Counted from the stretch's first letter, positions 17,191 to 24,656 are shown. The stretch: DNA of 64,000 bases from Lysobacterales bacterium 63-13 (GCA_001899855.1 MKWR01000013.1:229567-293566); one strand, 5' to 3'. Notes: generated by a model from the letters alone, not told the origin. A program made the numbers and translations.

Positions 17191-17966
17191 CACGAAGTCG
17201 CGGGAATCGCTGCCAGCAGCTCGCCAAACAGGCTGCTGGCGCCAATGCGGAAATGCCTGGCCGTCACCCACGATGGGCCGAACTTGTCCGTGGCCTGGGC
17301 CAGGTAGGCCTCGGCCTGCTGCAGCGTGCGGATGCCCCCGGCAACCTTGATCCCGCACTCGCCGCCATGCTCGGCGATCGCATCGAGCATGAGCGCGCTG
17401 GCTTCAAGCGTGGCATTGACCGCGACCTTGCCGGTGGAGGTCTTCAGGAAATCGACGCCTTCCGCAAGGCCCAGCGCGCACGCGGCACGGATGCGTTGCG
17501 GGGTCTGCAGGATGCCGGTTTCGAGGATCAGTTTGAGGGCGATGCCAGTGACACAGATCTCGCGAACGGCGGCGACCAGGCGCTGCGCGGCGAGGCGGTC
17601 GTCCGCCGTGTCGAGACTGCGCGGCAGCACCAGGTCGATCTCGTCGGCACCGGCGGCAATTGCACGCCGGGTTTCGCGCATCGCGCGTTCGCGATTCGAC
17701 GAGCCATCCGGGAAATTGACCACCGTTGCAATGGCGACACCACTGCCACGCAAGGCGCGTGCGGCGGTGCTGACGTGCTCCGGATAGACGCACACTGCCG
17801 CCGGAACGCCATGCGCGGTTCGCGCCGACGCACACAGGTCCTCGATCTGTTGCGGCGTGTCGTCTTCGCCGAGGCTGGTCAGATCGAGCAGCGGCAACAG
17901 GCGCAGGGCAAGTGCGCCGCGTGCTTCGCTGTCTGCCGATGCCTGCGTTTCGATGGCCATGCTCAC
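17190..17966 (-). CDS. deoC: Deoxyribose-phosphate aldolase DeoC
   Basis: 258 residues from GTG 17966; ATG 17960 is almost as likely. GGAGGA about eight bases upstream favours the GTG. TIM-barrel class I aldolase: Schiff-base Lys in 'VDFLKTSTGK' (K175), supporting Lys in 'GIKVAGGIRT' and Asp in 'ADEIDLVLP'. It splits deoxyribose 5-phosphate to glyceraldehyde 3-phosphate and acetaldehyde. It is the first gene of the deo operon, transcribed away from ubiU; the shared 160-base upstream region holds two FNR-like elements. Confidence 0.95.
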   Translation of the reverse strand: MSMAIETQASADSEARGALALRLLPLLDLTSLGEDDTPQQIEDLCASARTAHGVPAAVCVYPEHVSTAARALRGSGVAIATVVNFPDGSSNRERAMRETRRAIAAGADEIDLVLPRSLDTADDRLAAQRLVAAVREICVTGIALKLILETGILQTPQRIRAACALGLAEGVDFLKTSTGKVAVNATLEASALMLDAIAEHGGECGIKVAGGIRTLQQAEAYLAQATDKFGPSWVTARHFRIGASSLFGELLAAIPATS

Positions 17967-18021
17967 CGTCGCATTCCTCCATTCCAGTGCTGGAATCTAG
18001 GCTGCGCAGGCAGCCGCTGCC

Positions 18022-18035
18022 TTGACCTGCGGCAA
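18022..18035. promoter_or_regulatory. Weak FNR-like element near deoC
   Basis: TTGAC-CTGC-GGCAA. The left half fits the FNR half-site; the right half is degenerate. It lies 56 bases upstream of deoC in the region shared with ubiU. Confidence 0.25.
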
Positions 18036-18059
18036 GCCCTGGCCAGAATCCCGGCTGGC

Positions 18060-18073
18060 CTGATCCGGATCAA
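18060..18073. promoter_or_regulatory. FNR/ANR-like box upstream of ubiU
   Basis: CTGAT-CCGG-ATCAA, a single mismatch from TTGAT-N4-ATCAA, centred about 60 bases before the ubiU ATG. E. coli ubiUV is known to be FNR-activated, so the position makes biological sense. Confidence 0.6.
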
Positions 18074-18126
18074 GGCAAGGCATGAACCTGTCGTCGATCA
18101 TGCCGCGGCACACTGGAGTACCCACC

Positions 18127-19125
18127 ATGCAACTGGTTTGTCCGGCCGGCAATCTGCCGGCGCTGATGGCTGCGATCGACAACGGTGCCGACGCGGTCTA
18201 TGTCGGCTTTCGCGACCAGACCAATGCGCGCGCGTTTCCGGGCCTCAATTTCTCCGACGACGACCTGCGCCGTGGCATTGCCTATGCGCAGCAGCATCGC
18301 CGCAAGGTCTACCTGGCCCTGAACACCTATCCCGAGAGTGCGCGCATGAGCGAGTGGCACTCGGCGGTGGATCGTGCCGCCGACATCGGTGCCAGCGCCA
18401 TCATTGCCGCGGACATGGCCGTGCTCGACTATGCCGCACGGCGTCATGCGGATCTGCCCCGGCATCTGTCCGTGCAAGGCTCGGCGACCACGCAGGCGGC
18501 GTTGCGCTATTACCACGAGCGTTTCGGCATCGCCCGTGCCGTGCTGCCGCGGGTGCTCTCGCTGCAACAGGTCGAACGCCTGTGCGCGGCGACGCCGGTG
18601 CCGCTGGAAGTGTTCGCCTTCGGCAGCCTGTGCATCATGGTCGAGGGACGCTGCCAGTTGTCGAGCTATGTCACCGGCGCATCACCGAACCGCCATGGCG
18701 TCTGCTCGCCGGCACGCTTCGTCAAGTGGGAGGAACAGAGTGATGGCAGCCGCACGGTGCGCTTGAATGGCGTGCTCATGGATCGCTACGGAGAAGGCGA
18801 AGCGGCCGGCTACCCGACCGTGTGCAAGGGTCGTTTCGATGTCGGCGGCGAGGTCTTCCATGCGCTCGAGGAGCCGACCAGTCTGAACACGCTCGGCCTC
18901 TTGCCGCAGCTTGCCCGCGCCGGCGTGGTCGCGCTGAAGATCGAGGGCCGCCAGCGCGGTGCCGCCTATGTCGCCAGTGTCGCCCGCGTCTGGCGACGCG
19001 CCATCGACGAGCACAAGGCGGCGGCGCAGGAATGGTCGCTGCGCCCGGAATGGCAGAACGAGCTTTCCGCGCATGCCGAAGGCCACCAGACCACGCTTGG
19101 ACCCTATCACCGCAGTTGGCATTGA
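18127..19125 (+). CDS. ubiU: UbiU, O2-independent ubiquinone hydroxylation protein (U32 family)
   Basis: 332 residues from ATG 18127 ('MQLVCPAGNLPALMAAIDNG'). A longer open frame begins at 18082. Peptidase-U32-like fold with the [4Fe-4S] cysteines C169 and C176 ('SLCIMVEGRC'), C193 ('GVCSPARF') and C233 ('TVCKGRF'), essentially at the E. coli UbiU positions. With UbiV it carries out ring hydroxylations of ubiquinone precursors without oxygen. ubiV begins two bases after its stop. An FNR-like box precedes it, and the divergent deo operon is next door. Confidence 0.93.
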   Translation: MQLVCPAGNLPALMAAIDNGADAVYVGFRDQTNARAFPGLNFSDDDLRRGIAYAQQHRRKVYLALNTYPESARMSEWHSAVDRAADIGASAIIAADMAVLDYAARRHADLPRHLSVQGSATTQAALRYYHERFGIARAVLPRVLSLQQVERLCAATPVPLEVFAFGSLCIMVEGRCQLSSYVTGASPNRHGVCSPARFVKWEEQSDGSRTVRLNGVLMDRYGEGEAAGYPTVCKGRFDVGGEVFHALEEPTSLNTLGLLPQLARAGVVALKIEGRQRGAAYVASVARVWRRAIDEHKAAAQEWSLRPEWQNELSAHAEGHQTTLGPYHRSWH

Positions 19126-19127
19126 AC

Positions 19128-20015
19128 ATGAAACTGAGTCTCGGACCCCTGCAGTATTTCTGGCCACGCGAACAGGTGCTGGCCTTCTATCGGCAGACGC
19201 GCGACTGGCCGCTGGACATCGTCTATCTGGGCGAGACCGTGTGCAGCAAGCGCCGCGAACTCGGCACCCGCGACTGGATCGCCCTGGCCGAGGAACTGGC
19301 CGCGGATGGTCGTGAAATCGTGCTTTCCGGGCTGGCCCTGCTGGAAGCGGAATCAGAACTCGGTGCCTTGCAGCGGATCATCCGCAATGGCCATTTCACG
19401 GTCGAGGCCAACGACATGTCGGCGGTGCAGTTGTGCCGCGAGAACGGCGTGCGCTTTGTCGGCGGGCCCACGCTCAATATCTACAATGCACGGACCCTGC
19501 AATTGCTGCGCGAGGATGGTTTGTACCGCCTTGCCCTTGGCGTCGAGCAGGGCCGCGAACAGCTGCGCGCACTCGATGAACAGACCCGTGCCGCTGGCGA
19601 GACCCTGCCCGAGCTAGAAATCATCGCCTGGGGCCGCCTGCCGCTGTCCTATTCGGCGCGCTGCTTCACCGCGCGGGCGCTGGACGTGGCCAAGGACCAG
19701 TGCGGCTTCCGCTGCATCGAACACCCCGACGGCCTGCCCCTGGCCACCCGCGAAGAGCAGCCGTTCCTGACCATCAACGGCATCCAGATCCAGAGCCACG
19801 AAGTGTTCGACCTGTGTCCGGAATTGCCCGAACTGCGCGAGGCCGGCATCGACATCCTGCGCCTGTATCCGCAGGTCGGCGACATGGCCGCCATCGTCAA
19901 CTACTTTGACGCCTCGCGTCGCGGCGAAGTGCCGGTCGAACGTCGCGGTGCGCGCAATGGTTACTGGGAAGGCAGCGCCGGCATGGAATCGGTCAACGCG
20001 ACCACGCCCGTCTGA
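19128..20015 (+). CDS. ubiV: UbiV, partner of UbiU in O2-independent ubiquinone synthesis
   Basis: 295 residues. The start ATG 19128 is two bases after the ubiU stop. The cluster ligands are C39 ('ETVCSKRRE'), C179 ('ARCFTARA'), C192 and C196 ('DQCGFRC'), matching the E. coli UbiV pattern within one residue. It forms a heterodimer with UbiU that hydroxylates the quinone ring under anaerobic conditions. A palindromic terminator at 20037-20060 separates it from the convergent ubiT-type gene. Confidence 0.93.
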   Translation: MKLSLGPLQYFWPREQVLAFYRQTRDWPLDIVYLGETVCSKRRELGTRDWIALAEELAADGREIVLSGLALLEAESELGALQRIIRNGHFTVEANDMSAVQLCRENGVRFVGGPTLNIYNARTLQLLREDGLYRLALGVEQGREQLRALDEQTRAAGETLPELEIIAWGRLPLSYSARCFTARALDVAKDQCGFRCIEHPDGLPLATREEQPFLTINGIQIQSHEVFDLCPELPELREAGIDILRLYPQVGDMAAIVNYFDASRRGEVPVERRGARNGYWEGSAGMESVNATTPV

Positions 20016-20032
20016 TCGCCAGCCGCGCCAGG

Positions 20033-20060
20033 AAAACCGGCGCGGGTCGATGCGCGCCGG
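20033..20060. terminator. Terminator hairpin between ubiV and the CM-UbiT gene
   Basis: Perfect 8-bp stem CCGGCGCG / CGCGCCGG (20037-20044, 20053-20060) with an 8-base loop. AAAA at 20033-20036 gives a T-run for minus-strand transcripts. It lies between convergent stops and probably works at least for the minus strand. Confidence 0.55.
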
Positions 20061-20070
20061 GGAATGCTGC

Positions 20071-20997
20071 TCAGCGTGCGCGCGGTTGGCCGTTGCGGCG
20101 TCGATGGTAGGCACCGCGTGCCGCTGCGGCGATGCCGGCAAATCGATGCAGGGCAATGCGCAAGCCCAGCGGCACGTCTTCCCACGGCAACTGGTCGAGC
20201 AGGTTGCGCGCGGTCAGGCCGAGTTCGGTATCACCGGTGACCAGCAGACGGCGCTGGAAAAACAGGGTATCGGCATCTTCGCGGCGACTGGCCAACAGCA
20301 GCAGGTCGGTGGCGCTGCCCTTGACGGTTGCTTCGGCGGCCTCGCCCGGCGGACAAACCTGCAGGCGTGCTTGCGCATCGATGCGCAGCACCCAGCGCAG
20401 GTCCAGGTCACTCACTTCGATACCGATGCGACGACCATGCAGCAGGTCGAGCGAGCCACTGCGGATGGGCGCGGCAAGCACATGGCGCAAGGCTGATTCC
20501 AGTGCGCGCGCGACCAGGCGATCGGGAATGACCCGCAGCAGCGGCGCCAGCCGTGTCGGTGGCGGCAACAAGCCGAGGCAACGGGTCATGACGGGATGCA
20601 GGTCGGGATCGATCATCGTGGTCGGCAGCATAGCGGTGCTCGGTGCGGGTATGGACTGATCTGGGTCATGCGCAAGCAGGAATCCGGGTTGCTGCCCGCG
20701 CGCAATGCATTGCTGCGCACAGGCGTCATCGATGAGCAGTTCGATCAGGCGCTCGACGCTGGCGGCAGGCAATCCCAGCTTGCCTCCAAGGCGCTGCGCC
20801 CGCGCATGCACTTCGGCCTCGCGGACCGGATCTCGCATTGGCGCGCCGCTGTCCTGCTTGATGCGCGCTGCTGCGGCGACCAGCCGTCGCCGCCCGGCCA
20901 TCCACCAGAGCAATTGGTCGTCGACGCGGTCAATCAGGCGACGGATCGGAACCAGGGCTCCGCGTCGCAACTCACGCAACAGTGTCGGCATCGACAT
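20071..20997 (-). CDS. ubiT: Chorismate mutase (AroQ)-UbiT (SCP2) fusion protein
   Basis: 308 residues from ATG 20997 (ATG 20991 is possible). Residues about 15-97 form an AroQ chorismate mutase. R19, R36, K47, D56, R59, E60 and Q96 fall at exactly the spacing of E. coli R11, R28, K39, D48, R51, E52 and Q88; only S84 differs (A92). Residues about 140-290 are the SCP2 lipid-binding domain of UbiT ('LFFQRRLLVTGDTELGLT'), which serves O2-independent ubiquinone synthesis. The linker (about 105-139) is Pro/Met-rich with internal ATGs at 20631, 20616 and 20589; the last would give a 172-residue free UbiT (E. coli UbiT has 174). The start overlaps the DGC gene by 26 bases. The fusion is unusual; the role of the mutase part is unknown. 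Confidence 0.85.
   Translation of the reverse strand: MSMPTLLRELRRGALVPIRRLIDRVDDQLLWWMAGRRRLVAAAARIKQDSGAPMRDPVREAEVHARAQRLGGKLGLPAASVERLIELLIDDACAQQCIARGQQPGFLLAHDPDQSIPAPSTAMLPTTMIDPDLHPVMTRCLGLLPPPTRLAPLLRVIPDRLVARALESALRHVLAAPIRSGSLDLLHGRRIGIEVSDLDLRWVLRIDAQARLQVCPPGEAAEATVKGSATDLLLLASRREDADTLFFQRRLLVTGDTELGLTARNLLDQLPWEDVPLGLRIALHRFAGIAAAARGAYHRRRNGQPRAR
20656..20669. promoter_or_regulatory. FNR-like element inside the CM-UbiT linker
   Basis: CTGAT-CTGG-GTCAT, resembling the boxes at 13425 and 21502 with one further mismatch. It lies in the linker coding region, about 74 bases before the internal ATG at 20589. It may be a relic or an internal promoter element; chance is also possible. 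Confidence 0.25.
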
Positions 20998-21397
20998 CCG
21001 CTCCCATTGATGGATCGCCCTGCAAGGCGCGCGCACGCGGCACCACGGCGCGCAGGTACACCTCACGCGCCTGGGCCTGGTCGAAATCCGCATGCTTGCG
21101 TTTCTTCACGCCGCAATCCGACAGCAGCACATGCTCTCCGGCAATCACGCCTGCCTGGCCCAGGCACGCCGCTGCGCAGGCCAGCACGCAACCATCCAGG
21201 GCAATGATCGGTCGGCCACTTTGTGCCGTTTGCACCAGGCCGGTGACGCCACCGCCGACCCCGGCAATGCACGACATTTCCGCCAGGCCTTCGCGATCCA
21301 GCCACAGCGCCATCTGGTTGGCCATCTGCGCGGCACTGGAACAGCCCGAGCAGGAGTAGACCAGGGGTGGCTTGCTGCACGTGCGCCGCGCCGTCAT
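20972..21397 (-). CDS. DGC-domain putative zinc-binding protein
   Basis: 141 residues from ATG 21397, with GGAG about eight bases upstream. It has the 'DGC' signature 'ALDGCVLACAAACL' (C70, C74, C78) and further cysteines in 'VYSCSGCSSA' (C16, C19), 'MSCIAGVGGG' (C43) and 'LSDCGVKKRKH', which fit the DGC family of predicted metal-binding proteins. No reaction is known. Its end overlaps the start of the CM-UbiT gene by 26 bases, so the two are probably translated from one message. A role in metal or sulphur delivery to the ubiquinone pathway is only a guess from context. Confidence 0.8.
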   Translation of the reverse strand: MTARRTCSKPPLVYSCSGCSSAAQMANQMALWLDREGLAEMSCIAGVGGGVTGLVQTAQSGRPIIALDGCVLACAAACLGQAGVIAGEHVLLSDCGVKKRKHADFDQAQAREVYLRAVVPRARALQGDPSMGADVDADTVA

Positions 21398-21744
21398 GGG
21401 CAACTCCGTACACGCCCTGGTGAATGGCAGGCAAGGTGGCGCTTGGCAAAATCAGGATTGCGCATATCCGCGCAGTACATCTGCATGCGCACAGCCGCGC
21501 CCTGATGCAGGTCAAGCCACGCCAATCAAGCCGGATTCAACTGGCAATGGCCGCCACGGAGCACGAAGCCGCCGTTCCTGTCATCCCCCTTCAGTCGTCT
21601 CGATGAGGACGCGCGGCTGACGTAAAATCACGGATCGGCGGCACCATCTATGCTGCCCCAACCAATCTGGAAATCCCGTGCCCCTATCGCGCAGTTGCCA
21701 GTTCGGCCCGTTGCCGCGGGCTTGGGCGCGCAGCCAATCCGGGC
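21398..21744. other. 347-base intergenic region between the DGC gene and rarD
   Basis: It contains the FNR-like box at 21502-21515 and a TAAAAT (21623-21628) that could be a -10 for rarD, without a clear -35. No gene, tRNA or repeat was recognised. Confidence 0.6.
21502..21515. promoter_or_regulatory. FNR/ANR-like box upstream of the DGC/CM-UbiT operon
   Basis: CTGAT-GCAG-GTCAA, two mismatches from TTGAT-N4-ATCAA, about 105 bases before the DGC ATG on the minus strand. It has the same form as the box at 13425. Confidence 0.45.
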
Positions 21745-22689
21745 GTGTCCATTGAACGAGAACCGATCTTGAGCACGCCACTGGATCGCCGCGGCCTGCT
21801 CGCGGCCACGGCTGCCTTCGTCATCTGGGGGTTGATGCCGCTGTACTGGCACCTGCTGAAATCGGTGCCCTCGTTGCAGATCATTGCCCATCGCATCCTC
21901 TGGAGCGCCGTGCTGGTGGCCGGCTGGCTGTACTGGCGCCAAGGTCGCGGCTGGCTGCGGGCAACCCTGCACCATCCCCGCGCAGCCGGCATGCTGGCGT
22001 TGTCGGGCATGTTCATCGCCTTCAACTGGGGCTTGTATATCTGGGCGGTCAATGCCGGCCACGTGGTCGAAACCAGCCTCGGCTATTTCATCAACCCCCT
22101 GCTCAATGTCGTCCTCGGCGTTGCCTTGCTCGGCGAACGCCTGAATCGCGTGCAGTGGCTGTCGGTGGCGATCGCCGCGGCGGGCGTGCTGTGGCTCACC
22201 TTCAACTACGGCAGCTTTCCCTGGATCGCCATCGCCCTGGCCTGCTCCTTCGGCGTGTATGGGCTGATCCGCAAGATCGTCGCCGTGCCTCCGGTACAGG
22301 GCCTCGGTGTCGAGAGCCTCTATCTCGTATTGCCGGCAGTCGCCTTCCTGCTGTGGAGCGAAATCAATGGCCAGGGCGGCTTTGCCACGGCGCAGTCAGC
22401 TCGTGGTTGGGGAATGACCGTCGCCGGCTTGCTGGTCTTTGGCGGCGCGCTCACCGCGGTCCCGCTGATCGCCTTTGCCGATGCCGTGCAGCGCATCCCG
22501 TTCTCGATGGTCGGCCTCATGCAATACATCGCGCCGACCCTGCAACTGCTCTGCGGCGTGCTGGTCTTTGGCGAGCCCTTCGGCAGCGAACGCATGATCG
22601 GATTCGCCCTGATCTGGATTGCCCTGGCGATCTTCGCCGCGGACGGACTGCTGCGCTCGCGACGGCGGACGAATGTGCCGGCGAGCTGA
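21745..22689 (+). CDS. rarD: RarD-type EamA-family transporter
   Basis: 314 residues with about ten hydrophobic membrane segments in two EamA repeats. 'AFVIWGLMPLYWHLLK', 'HRILWSAVL', 'NWGLYIWAVNAGHVVETSLG' and 'SLGYFINPLLNVVLG' are strong RarD features. RarD proteins are inner-membrane permeases of the drug/metabolite superfamily with poorly known substrates. The frame begins at GTG 21745; a TTG at 21769 is the other option, and neither has a good ribosome site. Confidence 0.88.
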   Translation: MSIEREPILSTPLDRRGLLAATAAFVIWGLMPLYWHLLKSVPSLQIIAHRILWSAVLVAGWLYWRQGRGWLRATLHHPRAAGMLALSGMFIAFNWGLYIWAVNAGHVVETSLGYFINPLLNVVLGVALLGERLNRVQWLSVAIAAAGVLWLTFNYGSFPWIAIALACSFGVYGLIRKIVAVPPVQGLGVESLYLVLPAVAFLLWSEINGQGGFATAQSARGWGMTVAGLLVFGGALTAVPLIAFADAVQRIPFSMVGLMQYIAPTLQLLCGVLVFGEPFGSERMIGFALIWIALAIFAADGLLRSRRRTNVPAS

Positions 22690-22791
22690 TCGCGGCGGTT
22701 TCCTGCCCGGCCGCACGGCACAGGTCAATGCTGAGCTTGCCAAAGCCCGTGGCGAGTTTGCGACCGACGGGAATCCGCAGCGCGGGTTGCA

Positions 22792-23397
22792 TCACGCGGA
22801 ATGCGTGCGCTGATCCAGCTCGTGGTGGATCAAGACGACGCACTGCGAGGCGAACAGCATCTTCGGGCCGAGGGTGATCTTCTTCGCGCCGAGGCGTTCG
22901 AGGCTGTGGAAAGTCTTTTTCGGCATCGGGATATGGTCGGTCAGCAGGAAACAGGGATTGCCCTCGAAGGCCTGCTCGCGGATCGAGGTGCCTTTGCGAT
23001 CCATCACGAACAACTGATGCCCGACGGCCAGTTCCTGTACCAGCCGCTCGAAGCTGATGGTGCGCACGCTGACACCCGTCTCGACCGGCCGCTCCTCTTC
23101 CTTGCCCATGCCGCCGGAAACATCCAGCGCCCCGGCAATCTTGCCCAGCAGCGCCTGCTCGTGGAAGCCGCCGATATCGTGCATGGCATTGGCATCGAAA
23201 CGGATCGTCCGCGAGAAATCGCGGGTGCTCTCCAACACCAGGTACACGATCACGTCGGCTCGATGCGACTGCGCGACAAAGATCGCATTCATCAGCGTAT
23301 GCGCCAGGATTTCGACATGCGCGTCCTTGCCTACCGAAGCCAGCAACGTCTGGCTGTCCGTAGGTGCCGCTCGCGCCCGCAATACGAAAGTCCGCAT
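22792..23397 (-). CDS. TrmY-type (pseudouridine-N1) SPOUT methyltransferase
   Basis: 201 residues from ATG 23397, which gives the family N-terminus 'MRTFVLRARAAPTDSQTLL'. The frame is open to 23460. The TrmY/UPF0217 signatures are 'VEILAHTLMNAIFVAQSHR' and the SPOUT-knot C-terminus 'ITLGPKMLFASQCVVLIHHE'. Archaeal TrmY makes m1-pseudouridine at tRNA position 54. Bacterial members exist in scattered gammaproteobacteria, and their substrate is not settled. It converges on rarD. It lies immediately before the low-GC island, so its neighbourhood has been reshaped. Confidence 0.8.
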   Translation of the reverse strand: MRTFVLRARAAPTDSQTLLASVGKDAHVEILAHTLMNAIFVAQSHRADVIVYLVLESTRDFSRTIRFDANAMHDIGGFHEQALLGKIAGALDVSGGMGKEEERPVETGVSVRTISFERLVQELAVGHQLFVMDRKGTSIREQAFEGNPCFLLTDHIPMPKKTFHSLERLGAKKITLGPKMLFASQCVVLIHHELDQRTHSA

Positions 23398-23707
23398 GGA
23401 TATCGCCACCCTGTGCTCGCCGCCGCCCGCAAGCAGGCGTGCCATCCCTGTATTGTCCACCAGATTCGGAGTCGATGACCGGCCTCATCTGCGCGGATAC
23501 GCTCGACACAGGCGAAGCTTCCAAGGTGCCAGGCACTTGAAGTCGTCCGCTAAAGCTTGACACTTAAGGAACTTGTTCTTATCGTGTGCACGTGTGCACG
23601 TGTGCACGTGTGCACGTGTGCACGTGTGCACGTGCTCACATGTTAATGAGCAATGCAAATCAATGGCATGATGCCAATGACTGCCCCCAACATCGAAGGC
23701 TGAACCA
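23398..23707. other. 310-base non-coding region at the left edge of the low-GC island
   Basis: It holds a small palindrome GGTGCCAGGCAC (23525-23536), resembling REP-type hairpins, then the GTGCACGT tandem array (23586-23633), then a short AT-rich lead into the secreted-protein gene. No coding sequence was recognised. Confidence 0.6.
23586..23633. repeat. Tandem array: six copies of palindromic GTGCACGT
   Basis: Six perfect 8-base units back to back, preceded by GT and followed by GC. Every unit contains the palindrome GTGCAC, and unit junctions create CACGTG, so the whole array can fold on itself or bind a dimeric protein repeatedly. It ends 74 bases before the ATG at 23708. Confidence 0.9.
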
Positions 23708-24565
23708 ATGCCAATATTTCATCGGATTTTTGCAATAGCCATCATTTCCATGGCGCTTTCCCCTAGCTATGGCTTCGCCTCGCGCAACGCTTACCGTTGC
23801 AATGGCTGCAATCCCATTCAGTACGAGGATGCCGCAGTGGCGCCGCAGGAAATAGGCATTCGCTACGTCTATGACTTCATCAACGGGAATATCAGCAAAT
23901 ATCAGGTAAGCCGTGAGCCGAACGGTCATGGATTCAGCTACTACGCTGAACAGTTATCGATCAATACAGCCGAACAAGCTTACTTCGACTCGGCAGCGAC
24001 GGCCTGGAACAGCAACGGCTCATCTCTGAAATCCATGGCCTATGTCAATGTCAGCCCTACGTTCCCGGGATCTTCAGTGGTGAGCCCGAGTGCGAGCGCA
24101 TACGACATTGTGCGCACGAGCGCAATGCAGAACAACATCACTGATTGGATGCAGGGCGCAGCGATCACGTCCCCACAGTCGCAATTTGAACAAAGAATCA
24201 AAGATCTTATTAATGCTATCAAACAGTCGCCCGCGAATATCGTATTCGACGAGTCTGATACATCTCAATTAACCATTACATTTATATTCAGCAATGGCCA
24301 TAAGGTGACATTCGTAATGAAGAAAGGATCGGCAGTTGTAATGACCGATGCCGTCGACGGCAACAACAACACCATTCCGGTTTCAGCCGGTGCGCTGAAT
24401 GGGCGCACGTACATTTTCAGCGGGGGAGATGGGCACGATATGAACAGGTTTCGCACCCACATCGAGATGTTGGGAGCCACCTTCGACAATATCTGCAACG
24501 GCTTCATTATAGCTTGCGTGACGGCTTCAGGGGTACAAACATGCCACTCCGCATCTAAGTGCTAA
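23708..24565 (+). CDS. Secreted protein of unknown function (low G+C)
   Basis: 285 residues. A signal peptide (MPIFHRIFAIAIISMALSPS...) is followed by a paired-Cys motif 'YRCNGCNP' near residue 30. The middle is Ser/Asn-rich, and a Cys-rich end ('DNICNGFIIACV', 'GVQTCHSASKC') suggests disulphides in the periplasm or outside. No family recognised. Base composition departs strongly from the neighbours: 24181-24240 contains 21 G+C in 60 bases. Codon choice is correspondingly A/T-rich, pointing to recent acquisition. It stands alone, with a palindromic array upstream and hairpins downstream. Confidence 0.75.
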   Translation: MPIFHRIFAIAIISMALSPSYGFASRNAYRCNGCNPIQYEDAAVAPQEIGIRYVYDFINGNISKYQVSREPNGHGFSYYAEQLSINTAEQAYFDSAATAWNSNGSSLKSMAYVNVSPTFPGSSVVSPSASAYDIVRTSAMQNNITDWMQGAAITSPQSQFEQRIKDLINAIKQSPANIVFDESDTSQLTITFIFSNGHKVTFVMKKGSAVVMTDAVDGNNNTIPVSAGALNGRTYIFSGGDGHDMNRFRTHIEMLGATFDNICNGFIIACVTASGVQTCHSASKC

Positions 24566-24570
24566 GATAT

Positions 24571-24656
24571 GCATAAGAGCACATATGCTCATCAATTGGC
24601 TCAACCCATGGCCTGGATTCATGGGTTTGATATGCATGGACATATGCATCATTTCG
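24571..24656. repeat. Run of small hairpins and ATATGCAT repeats after the secreted-protein gene
   Basis: In order: GAGCA/TGCTC (24577-24590), AACCCATG/CATGGGTT (24603-24627, 8-bp perfect stem) and ATATGCAT twice around 24630-24650. The motifs are A/T-rich like the island. They could act as terminator or be remnants of an insertion boundary. Confidence 0.5.

Noticed and set aside
16896..18743. A 615-codon plus-strand frame across deoA, deoC and ubiU.
   Set aside because: It crosses three well-supported genes in other frames and has no recognisable domain.
23586..23633. CRISPR array.
   Set aside because: The units are 8-base perfect tandem copies with no spacers and no cas genes nearby; likewise the 7-base arrays at 33650 and 63281.
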